From contig JAVTVY010033732.1 in NCBI GenBank assembly GCA_036873755.1, positions 1 through 64,000 of the forward strand: a DNA stretch of 64,000 bases. The letters are read 5' to 3'. A model generated the notes under the pieces. It made no database searches. It saw nothing but the letters and a program-made list of their open reading frames with translations, and had not been told where the DNA came from. Position 1 is the first letter of the stretch; every line of letters begins with the position of its first letter. Source of the DNA: Hanleya hanleyi. Its lineage: Eukaryota; Mollusca; Polyplacophora; Lepidopleurida; Hanleyidae. The translations under genes were made by a program, and so were the position numbers. Shown here piece by piece: positions 15,301 through 23,900 of the stretch.

Positions 15301-17190
15301 ATATAGGGTACAGTCTATAGAAGAGCCAAGGCATCTGAAATTAAACAGTAGGCTGGTTCATTATATGCTAAACAGCAACCGTGTTTTGAGAGAGCCCCCA
15401 TAGAATACATGCCCCAAACTTCAGGAAAATCCTCTAAATTTGGTCCAAAATAGGCCATATTCTCTCTCCATCACAGAAAAATCTCGACAATCGATTGTTA
15501 TGAAACTCACCAACACTGCATGCGCCCAGTCGAAGCATCAACACAAATTAGCAAAGAAAATAGGGGGTCGACCACGCCGTTTTTAAACTCATTTTCCCAC
15601 TGCAAGTATACCATGTGCTCGCAAGCGGAAAAAGGCCCCAATTTACAGCCACACTTTCGCATTTCCATCTACATAATGAAGCATGGGCCAATCTAACTGG
15701 CAAAATACCATGTACTGATTTGAAGCAATTCAACCAGTCAACTGAATGATATTACAAATATTAATAAACAATAAGCCAATAAAAATTCTCATGGGGTCAA
15801 ACCTGGTGGAATATTAATTTCAAAGATTTTGAAAAAAATCCGCAACTATGGACTACCCCCGAAGCGAAAAGATTGAAAAACAAGACTTTCGCGGATACCA
15901 CATGGCCACCATTTTGAATTTGACAATGATCCTCTGCCCGGGGGTATATGCAAATAGGTTAAAAATGACCACAATAAGATAAGCTTTAAAGTCACCAAGT
16001 TTCAGCCTCCTCGGTTTTGTCGTTTCGCAGCAGCAGAGAAAAGTTCACTAGGGGGGTGCACTTTCCGGCCCCCCCCCCCAGGCCAGGTAGGGTTAACCGT
16101 ATCTGACCTGGGCTTTTGGGGCATGTCCTTGCCTTGGGGGGGGAGGGTGCGAAATGGCATCATTTTCCAAAACAAGATGTTTTGGTTGATTTTTCGATTT
16201 TTTTGTTTATGCAATGTCTCCGCAAAAACTGCATGATAAATTAGTAAATATTAAAGTGATGTGAAATAAAATAGTTTTTGCCCACTTTTCATCGCGGAAA
16301 TATAGACATTTTGAAGAAATATGACAAAAACTCACTTTGCTGATACCCCAGGTGTCCGCCATCTTGAATTTACCCATGATCCTCTGCTCAGGGGGTTACG
16401 CAAGTGACTCAAAAATGACCCCAATTTGATAAGCTACAACGTCATGGAGCTTCAGCTCTCCATTTTCTGTCGTTCAGGAGATAGCGCGGAAAGTTTGGTA
16501 GGGGGCCATATGACCCCCCCCCCCTCCCCCCAGGCCAGGTAGGGCTAATGTGTTTCACCGAAAAATCCTGTCCAGCGCTTGAATGATGATATCTTCTCAA
16601 TTGACGAAGTAAAAATGCAAATTCTTGATAGTTATCGGGCCCGATACCGTGCTGGATGGTCACGTGGCTGGTGCAACAGTCAATCTGTGGTTTCTCACAA
16701 TACAACTTGGGGTTCATTTCGCATGAAAGGCTATGATTATGGATCGATCTGTACCAAACCTCGCTGCGTACATGGCATGGATAAACATGTACTTATAATT
16801 GGGTGGAAGTTCTCATTGGGTTATAGCATTTTTCTACGCCTGAGCTTGGGTACATCAAGTGATAACCCTTCATTCCAAGATAAAGTCCTGGTCCCATATG
16901 TCTAGCACATCACAATGATGTTAAATTAAATGAGATGTTTAAAACTTATACCATCAAAATGGACTAAATTGCGAATATTTTTATTTCCAGATAAGCTCAA
17001 TGAGATTGCATTTGTGTGGATATGCGGTTTATCGGATACTCCTAAACAACAGTTGACAAAAGAGCAGAGAATGATAATACTGCGTGAACAAACCTCAATC
17101 AAAGAAGTGAAATTATGGATGGCAGTTGTCAATATTTTAGCAGTTATTTTGTTAGTCGTGACTACAGGATTGTGTGGATTCTTCGGATAA
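265..17190 (+). CDS. SLC5-family (SGLT-like) sodium/solute cotransporter, 11 coding exons, 5' end outside window
   Basis: Exons: 265-324, 846-950, 4896-5001, 6692-6772, 8896-9110, 9769-9904, 10358-10483, 10744-11063, 11353-11574, 13298-13427, 16991-17190. All have AG/GT borders with matching phases and sum to 1701 bp (566 residues plus stop). The product aligns along its length with vertebrate SGLTs, which are about 660 residues long, so roughly the first 100 residues (TM1-2) are missing to the left. Visible landmarks in order: [100 protein letters not shown] and a C-terminal membrane segment. The family couples Na+ entry to uptake of sugars or other small solutes across the plasma membrane (LeuT fold, about 14 TM). 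The substrate cannot be read from sequence. It is closest by eye to the SLC5A1/A2/A9/A10 group. No frameshift or internal stop was seen, so it looks intact here. Confidence 0.95.
325..845 (+). other. Intron of SLC5-like gene, no feature seen
   Basis: AT-rich sequence between two exons. No repeat or coding signal recognised. Confidence 0.6.
846..950 (+). CDS. SLC5-like exon b (VPQYVRRRF motif, TM4)
   Basis: Acceptor TTTTGACAG before 846 and donor GTAAGG at 951. Phase 0 to 0, 35 codons. It encodes [17 protein letters not shown], equivalent to the conserved 'TMPEYLRKRFGGRR' loop of SGLTs, followed by a membrane segment. Confidence 0.9.
1374..2765 (-). mobile_element. Decayed Penelope-like (tentative) retroelement with reverse transcriptase, in SLC5 intron
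   Basis: Minus-strand coding remnants in order: [13 protein letters not shown] near 2735, [15 protein letters not shown] near 2560-2600, then after a frameshift [18 protein letters not shown], the RT block [17 protein letters not shown], the catalytic RYIDD near 2190, and after another shift [17 protein letters not shown] to about 1762. The order and motifs are those of a retroelement RT abundant in aquatic animals ('[15 protein letters not shown]...YIDD...YGVYISQLIR'). I assign it to Penelope-like elements from the LYTTIPH motif with moderate confidence. No GIY-YIG domain was seen. The 3' tail (1374-1780) matches at least ten other tails in the window. Frameshifts and the G-to-S change in the PMG motif make it inactive. 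Confidence 0.85.
2766..3574. other. Intron sequence, nothing recognised
   Basis: No coding or repeat signal that I can support. Confidence 0.4.
3575..3657 (-). mobile_element. 5'-truncated SINE tail with target-site duplication
   Basis: A 59-bp insert (3587-3645; AGAGAGAGAATT...TTTAACGTCGCGTTCAGCAA) lies between TTAAGAGTTAAA (3575-3586) and TTAAGCGTTAAA (3646-3657), a 12-bp duplication with one mismatch. It matches only the 3' end of the SINE at 3958-4182. Confidence 0.75.
3947..4191 (-). mobile_element. Full-length 5S-headed SINE with target-site duplication
   Basis: On the minus strand, a 5S rRNA-like head (4181 to ~4068) is followed by a body and a tail ending CTACTCACTCACTC. AATAATCGA at 3949-3957 and 4183-4191 flanks it (CCAATAATCGA if the two C's count). 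A 5S head points to the SINE3 type with a pol III internal promoter. The tail matches the four short inserts at 3587, 7190, 8131 and 33333. Confidence 0.85.
4068..4181 (-). pseudogene. 5S rRNA-derived segment (SINE head)
   Basis: On the minus strand it reads ACACCGGTTCTCGTCAGATC, ACCGAAGTTAAGCAGCGTTG, CTCGGTCAATACTTGGATGG and GTGACCGGGTGCTG, which are the conserved blocks of animal 5S rRNA including the A-box/IE/C-box region. Several substitutions and the fusion to a SINE body show it is not a working 5S gene. Confidence 0.85.
4896..5001 (+). CDS. SLC5-like exon c (TM5, YTIVGG)
   Basis: Acceptor TTTCTAG before 4896 and donor GTAAGT at 5002. Starts in phase 0 and ends after the first base of a Gly codon. 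It encodes [16 protein letters not shown] and then a hydrophobic run ending VYTIVG, the start of the family signature VYTIxGGLxAVxYTDxxQ. Confidence 0.93.
5002..6691 (+). other. Intron of SLC5-like gene, no gene seen
   Basis: 1.7 kb of AT-rich sequence. Around 5845-5990 there are repeated short ACCATCGATG/TACCATCG-like words (low complexity). Nothing else is recognised. Confidence 0.5.
6692..6772 (+). CDS. SLC5-like exon d ([13 protein letters not shown] signature)
   Basis: Acceptor TGTTGCAG before 6692 and donor GTAAGT at 6773. Completes the split Gly codon and encodes [16 protein letters not shown], the sodium:solute symporter signature. Ends in phase 1. Confidence 0.94.
7182..7241 (-). 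mobile_element. 44-bp truncated SINE tail with target-site duplication
   Basis: GCATTACA at 7182-7189 and 7234-7241 flanks 44 bp beginning (GA)n AATTAAGGTTTAACGTCG, the SINE 3' tail in reverse. The duplicated bases overlap the start of the PLE tail beginning ATTACAAGCG, so the SINE went into its edge. Confidence 0.7.
7236..7650 (-). mobile_element. Solo 3' tail of the PLE-type element
   Basis: Matches other tails through ATTACAAGCGTC, GCCGTCCATTGAAGAATATC, GAGAGAAGCGGTCAACAG and CATGGGTTCATACGGC. No RT coding remains upstream (to its right). Confidence 0.8.
8118..8182 (-). mobile_element. 39-bp truncated SINE tail with 13-bp target-site duplication
   Basis: GGGATGCAGTGGA occurs exactly at 8118-8130 and 8170-8182. 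Between lie 39 bp starting GTGAGTGAGTGAGTG and containing ATTTAATGTCGCTTTC, the reverse of the SINE tail. Confidence 0.85.
8190..8345. repeat. 28-bp minisatellite
   Basis: About five degenerate copies of GTGTTCACCCTGTCTTGTG plus (G)CGTCAAAGC. It lies in an SLC5 intron. Confidence 0.8.
8896..9110 (+). CDS. SLC5-like exon e (extracellular loop and sugar-site TM)
   Basis: Acceptor TTTCATCCAG before 8896 and donor GTAAGAAT at 9111. 215 bp. It encodes [25 protein letters not shown], then a TM ending GMRYWCFDQ. The Tyr-Trp pair equals Y290/W291 of human SGLT1 (numbering from memory). The residue aligned to T287 is Gly and that aligned to W289 is Arg. Confidence 0.94.
9769..9904 (+). CDS. SLC5-like exon f ([16 protein letters not shown])
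   Basis: Acceptor CAACATAG before 9769 and donor GTATGC at 9905. Encodes [18 protein letters not shown] and a TM with [12 protein letters not shown], near-identical in pattern to SGLT 'CLSAKNMSHVKGG...MPGMISRILY'. Ends in phase 1. Confidence 0.94.
10358..10483 (+). CDS. SLC5-like exon g (Cys-rich extracellular loop)
   Basis: Acceptor GATAGCAG before 10358 and donor GTACAT at 10484. Encodes five Cys residues in [18 protein letters not shown] and GCWNVAYP, matching the disulfide-bearing loop of SGLTs. Starts in phase 1 and ends in phase 1. Confidence 0.92.
10744..11063 (+). CDS. SLC5-like exon h (Na2-site helix and gate Gln)
   Basis: Acceptor TTTGATAG before 10744 and donor GTGAGT at 11064. 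320 bp. It encodes [16 protein letters not shown] (TM9, Na2 site). At the positions of human S389/S392/S393 it has Ala/Ser/Thr, which is compatible with Na+ binding in LeuT-fold carriers. GGQLWDKIQ keeps the Gln equivalent to Q457 that binds sugar in SGLT1. The end carries [10 protein letters not shown]. Confidence 0.95.
11353..11574 (+). CDS. SLC5-like exon i ([13 protein letters not shown] to TM13)
   Basis: Acceptor CATTACAG before 11353 and donor GTAAGA at 11575. 74 codons in phase 0. Encodes [17 protein letters not shown], a loop with [21 protein letters not shown] and a TM ending [11 protein letters not shown], as in the SGLT 'VHYLYFAIIL...SLLTKPIPD' block. Confidence 0.94.
11575..13297 (+). 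other. Intron with a faint RT relic
   Basis: Mostly unrecognised sequence apart from the relic at 11935-12060. Confidence 0.5.
11935..12060 (+). mobile_element. Faint relic of the PLE RT C-terminus
   Basis: Plus-strand translation [19 protein letters not shown], then [15 protein letters not shown], lines up with [20 protein letters not shown] and [15 protein letters not shown] of the copy at 61020. Nucleotide similarity is low, so this is an old copy. Confidence 0.55.
13298..13427 (+). CDS. SLC5-like exon j (cytoplasmic linker)
   Basis: Acceptor TTACTCTCAG before 13298 and donor GTAAGT at 13428. It begins [15 protein letters not shown], like the SGLT 'LxRLTxxTR' motif after TM13, and runs on as a hydrophilic linker. 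Ends in phase 1. Confidence 0.9.
13850..14489. mobile_element. Second MITE family, copy 1
   Basis: Begins GGGTGCAGTCTATAG and ends CTATGGACTACCCCC, which are imperfect inverted ends. Copy 2 at 15306-15860 is a close direct repeat (e.g. AGAGCCAAGGCATCTGAAAT in both). Non-coding; the apparent open frames are not conserved. Confidence 0.75.
14690..15260. repeat. Foldback (long palindrome) with G/C tracts
   Basis: Arms of roughly 250 bp are inverted copies: AATATTGTTTACTATTATG and CACACCCAACACATGAAT on the left match in reverse TAGTAAACAATATTA and TGTGTTGGGTGTG on the right. The centre near 14965 has two CCCGGGA-type words. Long G runs (left) face long C runs (right). Confidence 0.8.
15306..15860. 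mobile_element. Second MITE family, copy 2
   Basis: Direct repeat of 13850-14489 with a few indels, starting GGGTACAGTCTATAG and ending CTATGGACTACCCCC. Confidence 0.75.
16093..16548. mobile_element. piggyBac-like MITE, compact copy
   Basis: Starts TTAA CCGTATCTGACCTGGGC and ends CCAGGCCAGGTAGGG CTAA. It shares the TTAA at 16093-16096 with the preceding element. Same family as 31728-32319, in the opposite orientation. No coding capacity. Confidence 0.85.
16991..17190 (+). CDS. SLC5-like terminal exon (last TM and stop)
   Basis: Acceptor TTATTTCCAG before 16991. Completes the split codon. Encodes [18 protein letters not shown], then [18 protein letters not shown] and a short end GLCGFFG with TAA at 17188-17190. 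This matches the SGLT C-terminus (FCGLE...MTKEE...PLWRTVLNVN, last TM, stop). Confidence 0.93.
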
Positions 17191-17209
17191 ATCAAACCGT
17201 GACTGAATG

Positions 17210-17215
17210 AATAAA
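17210..17215 (+). terminator. Likely polyadenylation signal of the SLC5-like gene
   Basis: AATAAA 20 bases after the stop codon. A second AATAAA lies at 17240-17245 and a third at 17563-17568. The true site cannot be chosen without transcripts. Confidence 0.5.
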
Positions 17216-17789
17216 TTTTGTAAGACCGAAATACAACTGAATAAACTAGTATACTCTCTAAACTCGTGTTTAAAATATGCGTCTTGCTAGTAATGATCAG
17301 TTGCCAGGCGCGGTAACGAGCGCCAAGAGAGTGCAATACGAACACGGGCTTTCTTGATGTGAATATTTGCAAGCATGAATTCTGTGTTATAGACAACGCA
17401 CAACGAAAACAGAATGGTTTCCACTCTTTATTGTTATCCACTATTCCAAAACCCAATGTCTTGCTAAACAGTGACAACTTTCTCAAAGCTTGTGGGAGCT
17501 AATTTCTCACATTAGCTTGGAGAAATTTGTAAGTATATCCATCGAAACGTCAGCAAGTGAGCAATAAAGTAGTTGTTATCCATAAAATATATACGCGTTT
17601 CATATATGCCTACCAACGAGATTAAACATAAATAGAGTTTACTAAGATGGATGTGTCCTTGACGTGGAGTGGAAGCATTTGATAACTAAGACTTGGGTGT
17701 CACTTTTTGCTGTTATCTAGAACGCAACCATATCTTGAAACAAACTTGAAACTGTATTATTTTGTTGCCAGCAAGATCACCCGATCGTC
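17216..17789. other. 3' flank of the SLC5-like gene
   Basis: Probable 3' UTR and flank with further AATAAA motifs. No other gene seen. Confidence 0.5.
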
Positions 17790-18135
17790 CTTGTTTGACC
17801 AGATTGGAGCGACATGCAAGTGATGGGAAAAGTTGACGACGTCAGGCGATTGAAAAGCAGCCATATGACTGTACAAGAAAGTATCCCTCGGCACCCAACA
17901 TTCAGACCCGAGAATACGATGGATTCTCGGACCTAGCATAAGTATCTTCACCGCGCTTTTATTACTGCAGACACTCGTGTGAGGACTATGATGTATCCAC
18001 ACGGACCCTAGCACCGGCTTAGATACGCAAGCTCGGGAGCTGTGACGACAGGTCAGCTCAAACATGTCATCTGATTTTGATAGATGAGCAACCTGGACGA
18101 CGTAAACGCCTCAACATGGGGTGAACCTGGTAAAT
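17790..18135 (-). repeat. Interspersed repeat B (~340 bp)
   Basis: Shares GGAGCGACATGCAAG, CATATGACTGTACA, CCGCGCTTTTATT, CCTAGCACCGGCTTA and GTAAACGCCTCAACATGGGG with copies at 54690-55035 and (reverse) 62925-63240. A PLE tail follows it directly. Confidence 0.75.
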
Positions 18136-18136
18136 G

Positions 18137-18245
18137 GAAGAATTACAAGCGTCTAGACTGTCATTCATAATTCAACCGTCGTCCATTAAAGAATACCTGC
18201 GTCCATAATCCAAAGACCTATTTCATATTCCATTTAACAGTATTG
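18137..18245 (-). mobile_element. PLE 3'-tail fragment
   Basis: AATTACAAGCGTCTAGACTG through GCGTCCATAATCCAAAGACC. Truncated after about 105 bp. Confidence 0.75.
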
Positions 18246-19689
18246 TTAGGCATTTTACACACACAAAAAAACATTTCATCACACACATACAATTTATACC
18301 TCATTTGAAAGCCAGGACCTGTAGAAGAAGAAAGAACTTTACAGAATGAAAATCCCTCCAGTATTCGCTGATGTCAAACATTTTGAAGTTCCGGAAATGA
18401 CGATTTTTGGGGGACATGCCATTGACATGGAGCCTATGGGAAATGCCCAAATCCCACAAAGGAATTTCAACTTTGAAACGATGGATGTCGTTAAATATTT
18501 GCTCAATTTCCATAATTTTTGAGACACATGTACTTCATGTGTCACTGTTTTGAAATATTCCTTCAAGTATCCTGATTGGTTAATAGTAAGCTGCTAATTT
18601 GCGTATCATTTGCATATATGTATCAAATTTGCACCCAAAACTATGTTTTCGTTCATTTTTAATTGATAAAATCAACCTGTATTCAATTTTTTTTGCATGG
18701 ATTTATTAATTTACTTGTAATTTTGTAAGATAAGACAGACAATATACAATTAAGGTTTAACTGTTAATAAATTAACATAAATTATGCATAAATTTGCATA
18801 AATTATTGAAGTCAAACAGTTGTATTTTAAGTGTTATACTTCTGATTTTGGTGTTCATATCGCAAGACATCGATTTTAATACCAATAAGGTAATGATTTT
18901 TTTGCTGTGGAATATCCGTTATAGTAGATTTAAAATTTATTTTGATTGGTTAATATTTATGAGCTAATTTGCATATCATTTGCATATTTGTATCAACTTT
19001 GCTTACAAAGTTGGTTAATATCCAAAATGAAATATCTTCAAGGAGAGTGTGACTTTGCCAGTAAGTTCATATTTTCTTACGGTGATTTCGTATCAGTACT
19101 TATCGCATAAGGGTACATGTATGTTTCGTCTTTTCAAGACTCATCAGTACAAGTTGTACCCACGTTGCAATTTGATTTTAACAAAGTAAGTCACTTGCAG
19201 ACATACCACCCCAGTATGCCGTGGCTAGCACCGGGAAAGACCTTAAAGAAAATGAAAATGGTAGACAATAAACACAAAACACATTTGTAAGATATTGTTT
19301 ACCATAGAATACCCAGTGCTAGCCACAAGTGTTACCACAACTGGCAACTTCTAGCAATCCTGGTTGAAACCTAGTAGCTACTGTAACAATCATATAATTG
19401 TATGAAGAAATAGCCATGACAAAAATAACCATTTACAACATACCAATTCACATCTAAGTAATGATATCACAGCGACACTGAGCATTTTGCTAGTTTGGAC
19501 AAGACGACACTGAACAATAAAAGACCCAAGGAAAGTGAAACCAGGGGGTGGGCAGAACCAGGAATAAATTCCTGAATGGGTTGTATTGGCAGCTGAAAGG
19601 GAAGCAATACTCTGTGGCGATGTGGATAACACTAATCAATTACCCGTTCAGGAGATGCAGAGAACGCTATGCACAGATGCTATGAATAC
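18246..19689. other. AT-rich spacer with a diverged ~373-bp repeat
   Basis: TGATTGGTTAATA plus GCATATCATTTGCATAT-like words recur at 18570-18630 and 18943-19003. GTGGCTAGCACCGGG (19220) faces AGTGCTAGCCAC (19316), a short inverted pair that might mark the left edge of the element that follows. No gene seen. Confidence 0.45.
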
Positions 19690-20930
19690 AAGTCAAGCTG
19701 ATGATGTATAACCAATTATGGTATCAATGTTGGGCACAACTCACACCAACAGGCAGAATGAAAACAGAAATCATGTTATTTTATAAGGTTTTATTTCCTC
19801 AATATTACTACATTCATGTATGATGGAGATCGATGAATTTAATTAATTCTGTCAATGCTGGGCACAACTCACACCAACAAGAGAGGAGGAGTCAATTACG
19901 ATATGTTGGCGGTTGCGACGTCCACAATTGGCCCCCATCGCCACCCAAGGTAGTATGCTCCACACCAACAACCGTTCTGTCCAAGTAACAAGATGATCCA
20001 TATTATTTGATACTGTTTTATTTTTCAAGTTTATTACATTCGTGAAGATAAAACCAATTATGGCGTCAATGTTGGGCACAACTCACACCAACAAGCAGAA
20101 TATAAAGATAAATCACGCTATTTTATAAGGTTTTATTTTCTCAATGTTATTACATTCATGTACGATGGAAATTGACGAATCTAATTAAATACGTCGATGT
20201 TGGGCACAACTCGCACCAACAGGAGAGGAGTCAATTACGATATGTTGGCGGTTGCGACGTCCACAATTGGCCTCCATCGCCACCCAAGGTAGTATACTCC
20301 ACACCAACAACCGTTCTGTCCAAGTAACAAGTTCGTCCATATTAATTTGATACTGTTTTATTTCTCAAGTTTATTACATTCCTGGAGATAAAACTAATTA
20401 TGGCGTCAATGTTGGGCACAACTCACACCAACAAGAAATCTAAAAAGATAAACGATGTTATTTTCTAAGGTTTTATTTTCTCAATATTATTACATTCATG
20501 TATGATGGAGATCGATGAATCTAATTAATTCTGTCAATGTTGGGCACAAGTCACACCAACAGGAGAGGAGGAGTCAATTACGATATGTCGGCGGTTGCGA
20601 CGTCCACAATTGGCCCCCATCGCCACCCATAGGTAGTAAGCTCCACACCAACAACCGTTCTGTCCAAGTAACAAGTTAGTCCATATTAATTTGATATGAT
20701 TTTATTTTCTCAATGTTATTACATTCACGTTTAATGGTGATGAAGCCAATTGATTTTGTCAATGCTGGGCACAACTCACACCAACGAGGAGTAAAAAGAT
20801 AAATCATGTTATTTTATGCGTTTTATTCCCTCAATGTTATTTACATTAATGTTTAATGTTACTGAAGCCAATCAGAGATGCAAATTTACAATGCTGGGCA
20901 AAACTCACACCAACAAAACAACGAACAGCA
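19690..20930. repeat. ~342-bp tandem array next to the DDE-like pseudogene
   Basis: TTGGGCACAACTCACACCAA (one-base variants) occurs near 19728, 19857, 20070, 20200, 20410, 20539, 20763 and 20893, at alternating spacings of about 130 and 211 bp. This makes a ~342-bp dimeric unit in about 3.5 copies. The long spacer contains GTTGCGACGTCCACAATTGG and AACCGTTCTGTCCAAGTAAC. The array ends about 40 bp from the stop codon of the minus-strand frame and so may be part of the element's end. Confidence 0.85.
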
Positions 20931-20971
20931 AAACGATACGAGGGTTACCAGTTCAAAATGTATTGTATAAT

Positions 20972-23900
20972 TTACACAATTAGAAGATCACCTCTTTTCA
21001 CATCCTGCAGTAAGGAAAATTTCCAGCTAACACCTTCCTCACCAAGATCATACTTAATCCAGTATTCTCTTTTGATCGGACTGGACTCTACCTGTTTAGC
21101 CACCGATAGTGCAACAGCATCAAACCAATGTGCCTTGTCCTCTCCTTCTTCAGCACAGTTGAACAAGATGCGATTCCCCGCCAGGTCTTCTGGATTCTTC
21201 ATCAGGTCAGGTAGTCTTTCTTTCTGGCACTGCACTATACGAGCATGTCGGGATTTTTGGATGCGCTCCTTGGCCTTGGTTTTTTGTTCCAGGAATCGGT
21301 CATGACGAATCTCTGAACTCCTGAGTAGTGCTAGTTGATTTAAAGTTGCCACATCTGTGACAGAAGCAAAATGAATGACGTCTTTCAAATTGCTAATTAG
21401 TTGATCATATGTAAATATCACGCGTTTCCCGTTGACAGTTTTCGACTGGTAGAATAATTCCTTCTGTGCCTTGACCTCCAACAATTAACGGTGGAAATTT
21501 AACTGTGAGATAACAATGCTGCGAATCACCATTCCCTCACGTCTCAGATTTGATAAATGCAAGTCTGTCTGCTCAGCCATTGTCCAAACACCTCCGACCT
21601 CTGACACCGCGTTAGTCAGCGAAACTGTTCTCTCCATGCTCTTCTTCTCTGCATCTGCCTTGGCCTTCTGTTTCTCCATAATCAGTTTTCGTTTCTGGTC
21701 CCGAATAGTTTCCTTGCGCGCTTGAAAAAATTTGCGAGCTCGTGGCACACTGCCTCTTGCTACCTTCATCAGTTTTGCCCTTTCTGCTGGTCGTTTTCCA
21801 TCCAACCATCTTGCTGTTTTACTGTTCATCCACAAGGTGAGTGTTTCGATGAGCGGGATGGATGCTGCCGGTATGTTTCTCATCAGCATGTCCAAGATCG
21901 CGAAGTCACGCTCCGAGGCACTGTTTGTTGTTGATACATTAGATGTTTGGCTGTCCGTTACATCTGCATACTTGCCTCCAGGTAGTTGATCCTTTGCTTG
22001 TCGTTCCAGAATGAGAAGAAGGGCATGCATCAGCAGCTCCAGAGCTTGTTGTGTCAGCAAGTCTAACTCCTCGCCATTCGTGTCGCCGAAGAGAGCATCA
22101 TAGAGGCAGTCCTGGTGTATGTTAAGTGTATTGCCTTCATCGACGGTGAACATTCGTTCCCCCGTCATCAAATCAGATGCGTCACTGCTCCAGGACACCA
22201 GCTGTGCTTGCATGATGGCCAGGTACTGGTTGGTTTCCAGGATGTTAGTTTTGCTCTCCAGCATTCTCCAGAATGGGCCTGTCATGACCTTGTCAACAAT
22301 TCCGAGAGCCCGTATTCCTGCGATGTTCACTTTATTCGACAAATCCTCTTGAACAGCGCGTAAAAGCCCATTAGGATTTGGCCAGGATGCAATGAAGGCT
22401 TTCATGTCATTCACATGATAATATACAGCCGCGGCATCTTAAAAAATGACGTTAAACCTGTTGCCGCGGTAAGAAATAAGCTCCAATTCCTTGTTCTGTG
22501 TACCCAAGAATGTCAGAAAATGTGAAGCCACTCCAGACTCCTCTGATCCATGTGGATCAAAAGCTTTCACAGCTGTTCGCACCAAGCGCGCAGATCCAGA
22601 TTCAGTGCTGCTGGAAAATGATTGGCTGCCTGGTCGTTCCAGTGTGATGCTGTCAAAAGCCGATAAAGATTTGTCACATTCGTAGGCAAAGTTCACCAGC
22701 AGATGCAGCTTGCAGAAAAAATTCCCATATCCGATATCTGTGATTGGATTCCTGGTTCTAATTGGTCCCATGTGTCGATGACTTTCGGCAGAAACTTCTC
22801 ACGTAGTCCTTGCAGTTTTCTGTTGAAACACAGGTTAGTTGACCCGAGATCGGTCATTGTGTTCTTAATGGAAACCACCAATCTCTCCATATGGTCCTCG
22901 GCATCGATGCCGCCACCAATGGCCTCACTAAGCTCATCCATACAGTCTGTGAATGTCTGCATAATTGATTCCGCATCTGTTTTCCCCATTTCACGTAAAC
23001 CCACAGAAAGAGTTTCATTGGCACCTAGTGTTATCTGAAAATTCTTGAATTGTCTGCGTGGCTTAGTAGTGCCATCTGTATGCAAAGTACTTCTCACAAT
23101 ATTACTGGTGCCTGGATCTGATGACTGAAGCATGGCTTCTCCAACTTGAACATATCCGAGATGTCTGGCTTCCACCATCAGTCTTGACTTGAGTGAATTA
23201 GAGGGAAGAGCCTTTTCATCTACATGAATGGACGCTAATTTGGCTAAAACAATTCTGATAACAGAATTTATTTTACTCATGCTCACATTCAGAGATAGAA
23301 GTTCCATCACAACCTGTCTGATGTCTTCTGTGTATCTGCCATCTTGAAATGTCCGTATTTCATCTTCTTGTAACAATAAATTCACTTCTTGTGAAGTCTT
23401 GTTCTCGTTTTCTAGAAATTGTACTCGTATTTTCAGCTCATCAATCTCCTGAATGTCCATTTCTATTTCAGACACTTGGTTTTCATTTCCTTCTCCAACT
23501 TTCCCTTTCAGCTTGTCAACTTTTTTCTGCAGTGCTCGCTTTTTCCCTGCTTTCCTCCAGTTTCGCTCCAATATTCTGGTATCTTTCATGTTCGACCTGT
23601 AGTTTCTGTACTGTGTCCTCGAGTTCCCGTCTTGTGATGTCCTCGCCCATCCTTCTTCGTTTCATTTCCGCCAACTGCTGGCTGATTGCCGAGTCTCTCC
23701 GCTTCAGTTCTTTGTTCACGTTTCTTTTCGTCGCAGTCAACTGGTCCTGAATATCGTCCAACTGTGCACATTTGCTTTGAAAACTTCCTGCAGTTTCTCG
23801 TATTTTGATTTCAGATCTGCATGCTCTCGAGTTCTGTTCTTCTTGAGTTCCTCTTCATAGTCTTGATTGACAGCCTCCATACCACACATGGCATTATCAT

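Larger units (their letters stand above)
13482..16096. mobile_element. piggyBac-like MITE interrupted by other elements
   Basis: It starts TTAA + CCCTACCTGGCCTGGG (13482-13501) and ends CCAGGCCAGGTAGGG + TTAA (to 16096): perfect terminal inverted repeats with TTAA target duplications, the hallmark of piggyBac-type transposons. Poly-G/C tracts lie just inside each end. The half-elements 13486-13849 and 15861-16092 match the uninterrupted copy at 16093-16548. The middle is filled by a second MITE (two copies) and a foldback. No transposase is present. It lies in the last intron of the SLC5-like gene. Confidence 0.85.
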
